A DNA stretch of 64,000 bases, taken from the NCBI RefSeq assembly GCF_003669015.1, contig NZ_CP033069.1, forward strand, positions 3,606,501 to 3,670,500. The letters are read 5' to 3'. This document shows positions 62,595 through 64,000 of this stretch, one piece after another; position 1 is the stretch's first letter; each line of letters starts with the position of its first letter. Under the pieces are notes generated by a model. It was not told where the DNA came from and searched no databases. It was given only the letters and a program-made list of their open reading frames with translations. The stretch is from Acidovorax sp. 1608163 (GTDB lineage: Bacteria > Pseudomonadota > Gammaproteobacteria > Burkholderiales > Burkholderiaceae_C). The translations under genes were made by a program, and so were the position numbers.

Positions 62595-64000
62595 ATGCAA
62601 GCCGCTTTTTATCCATCCGTGCGCCCCTCGCCCCGGGCGGCACGGCCCGTGCTGGCGCTGTGCGCAGCACTGCTGGCCACGGCCGCGTCGGCCCAGGCGA
62701 TGGACCTGGACGCCATCACCCAACTGGCCAAGCAGCGCGCCGCCCAACCCTACAGCGCCATGAACGTGCGCCTGCCCCCGAGCTGGAGGCCATGGACTAC
62801 GACCAAGTGCGCGACATCCGCTGGCGGCCTGAGCGCGCCCTGTGGCGCACCCGTACCGAGCCGTCACAGTTGCCGTTTGAGGCCATGTTCTTCCACCTGG
62901 GCCTGTACCAGCGCGAGCCGGTGCTCATCAACGAGGTGTCGCCACAAGGCACCCGCCACATCCCTTACCGGGCCGCCGACTTTGACTACGGCAAGAACGC
63001 CGTCAAGCCCCAGACCTGGGGCGACCTGGGGTTTGCGGGCTTTCGCCTGCACTACCACTTGAACTCACCCGACTACAAGGACGAGCTGGCCGTCTTCCAG
63101 GGCGCCAGCTACTTCCGTGCGCTGGGCGCGGGCCAGCAATATGGGCTGTCGGCCCGGGGCCTGGCCATCGACACGGTGGGCGGCCAGGGCGAGGAGTTTC
63201 CGCGCTTTACCGAGTTCTGGCTGGTGCGGCCACAGCCTGGTGACACCCAGGCCACGGTGTATGCGCTGCTGGATTCGCCCCGCGCCACTGGCGCCTACCG
63301 CTTTGACATCCGCCCCGGCGCGCAAACCACCACCACGGTGACGGCCCGCATCTTTGTGCGCGGCAGCGCGGGCCCCATCAAGACGCTGGGCATTGCCCCA
63401 CTGACCAGCATGTTCCTGTTTGGCGAGAACCAGCCGCGCAAGGACGACTTCCGCCCCGAGGTGCACGACTCCGACGGCCTGATGGTGGCCACGGGCGAGG
63501 GCGAATGGCTCTGGCGCCCGCTGCAAAACCCCAAGCAGCCCCTCGTCACCTCGTTTGCCACCACCAACCCCCAAGGCTTTGGCCTGATGCAGCGCGACCG
63601 GCAGTGGAGCAGCTACGAAGACGTGGAAGCCCGCTACGAGCGCCGCCCCAGCGCCTGGGTGCGCCCCCTGCACCCCTGGGGCCCCGGCCGCGTGGAGCTG
63701 GTGCAGCTGCCCACCCCCGACGAGACCCACGACAACGTCGTTGCCTACTGGGTGCCCCAGCAACTGCCGCCCCCCGGCACCCCGCTGGAGGTGCGCTACG
63801 AGCTGGCCTGGCAAGGCGACCAGGGCGCCGGGCAACAACGCCCCCCAGCGCCTGGGCTACCCAGTCACGCAAGGGCGTGGGCTACACAAAGCAAAGCCCT
63901 GAAGCCCTGCAAAAGCAGGTGCAGTACGTGATCGACTTTGCAGGCCCCGCGCTGCAAGACCTGCCCGCCGATGCGCCCGTGAAGGCCGTGGTGAGCAGCG
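62595..64000 (+). pseudogene. opgG: Glucan biosynthesis protein OpgG/MdoG, frameshifted as read, partial
   Basis: OpgG builds the beta-1,6 branches of osmoregulated periplasmic glucans. The start MQAAFYPSVRPSPRAARPVL leads into a signal peptide and DAITQLAKQRAAQPYSAMNV. The frame breaks at the C5 run 62775-62779 and continues as ELEAMDYDQVRDIRWRPERA, VLINEVSPQGTRHIPYRAAD, GFRLHYHLNSPDYKDELAVF and TEFWLVRPQPGDTQATVYAL. It breaks again at the C6 run 63841-63846 and goes on as SRKGVGYTKQSPEALQKQVQ to the window edge. Adding one C at each run restores one continuous frame. Both changes are single-base losses in C runs, so sequencing error is likely. Confidence 0.93.

Overview
The window looks like chromosomal DNA of a betaproteobacterium of the order Burkholderiales, most likely family Comamonadaceae (Acidovorax/Comamonas-like). 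The evidence is high GC content, a classical ctaC-ctaD-small protein-ctaG-DUF2970-ctaE cytochrome oxidase cluster followed by SURF1/CtaA/CtaB/SCO assembly genes, a Bug/TctC solute-binding protein, a DUF4148 protein, a complete Liv-type amino acid ABC operon, and a short dispersed palindromic repeat with the core GCTAGCGCTT and flanking GCTAT/ATAGC arms. I saw no rRNA, tRNA or CRISPR array.

Left part (1-5.7 kb): the tail of an EAL protein, then a large CHASE3-PAS-PAS-GAF-GGDEF-EAL c-di-GMP protein, remains of an IS21-type istA, and a chemoreceptor gene cut after about 41 codons by an IS3-family element. A second, inverted copy of this IS lies at 47.5-48.7 kb. Region 5.8-10.2 kb is an iron-uptake locus: a TonB-dependent siderophore receptor, two small uncharacterised proteins and an AraC regulator.

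Region 10.8-15.2 kb is an electrophile-stress module. It has a NemR-like TetR repressor, a CynX-type MFS transporter, a HbpS/GlcG-like protein, an alpha/beta hydrolase and a DJ-1/PfpI (Hsp31/glyoxalase III-like) protein. Four copies of a TAGAC..GTCTA operator lie in front of the transcription units. Then come a LysR regulator divergent from a degenerate IMPase-like gene and an NAD(P)-binding reductase, a decayed stretch, and rpoH preceded by a canonical CIRCE (HrcA) operator.

Region 21.4-30.6 kb is the aa3-type cytochrome oxidase and haem A biosynthesis cluster, all on the minus strand except a DUF2909 gene. After it come DUF2244, BioC-like and ComF-like genes, the livGFKHM operon, an MsbA-like ABC exporter, trmL, LysR, DUF4148, MaoC, an orphan ParA, LysE, a KefB/C antiporter and YciI. 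The interval 46.8-49.5 kb is accessory: unexplained sequence, IS copy 2, and two small genes that look like orphan immunity genes (Imm35 and perhaps TriTu). Next is a second siderophore operon (TonB receptor, PepSY-TM protein, two membrane proteins) behind a Fur-like site, then a MITE-like element, DUF4124, DUF6232, a TRIC/UPF0126 channel protein, a small exported protein, miaB, a GlrK-GlrG-GlrR (QseEGF) system and the start of opgG.

Several genes (surf1, opgG twice, orfA of IS copy 2, perhaps the gene at 56.9 kb) are broken by apparent loss of a single base, in G or C homopolymer runs wherever the run can be placed. This bias suggests sequencing error rather than real decay and should be checked before any of them is called a pseudogene.
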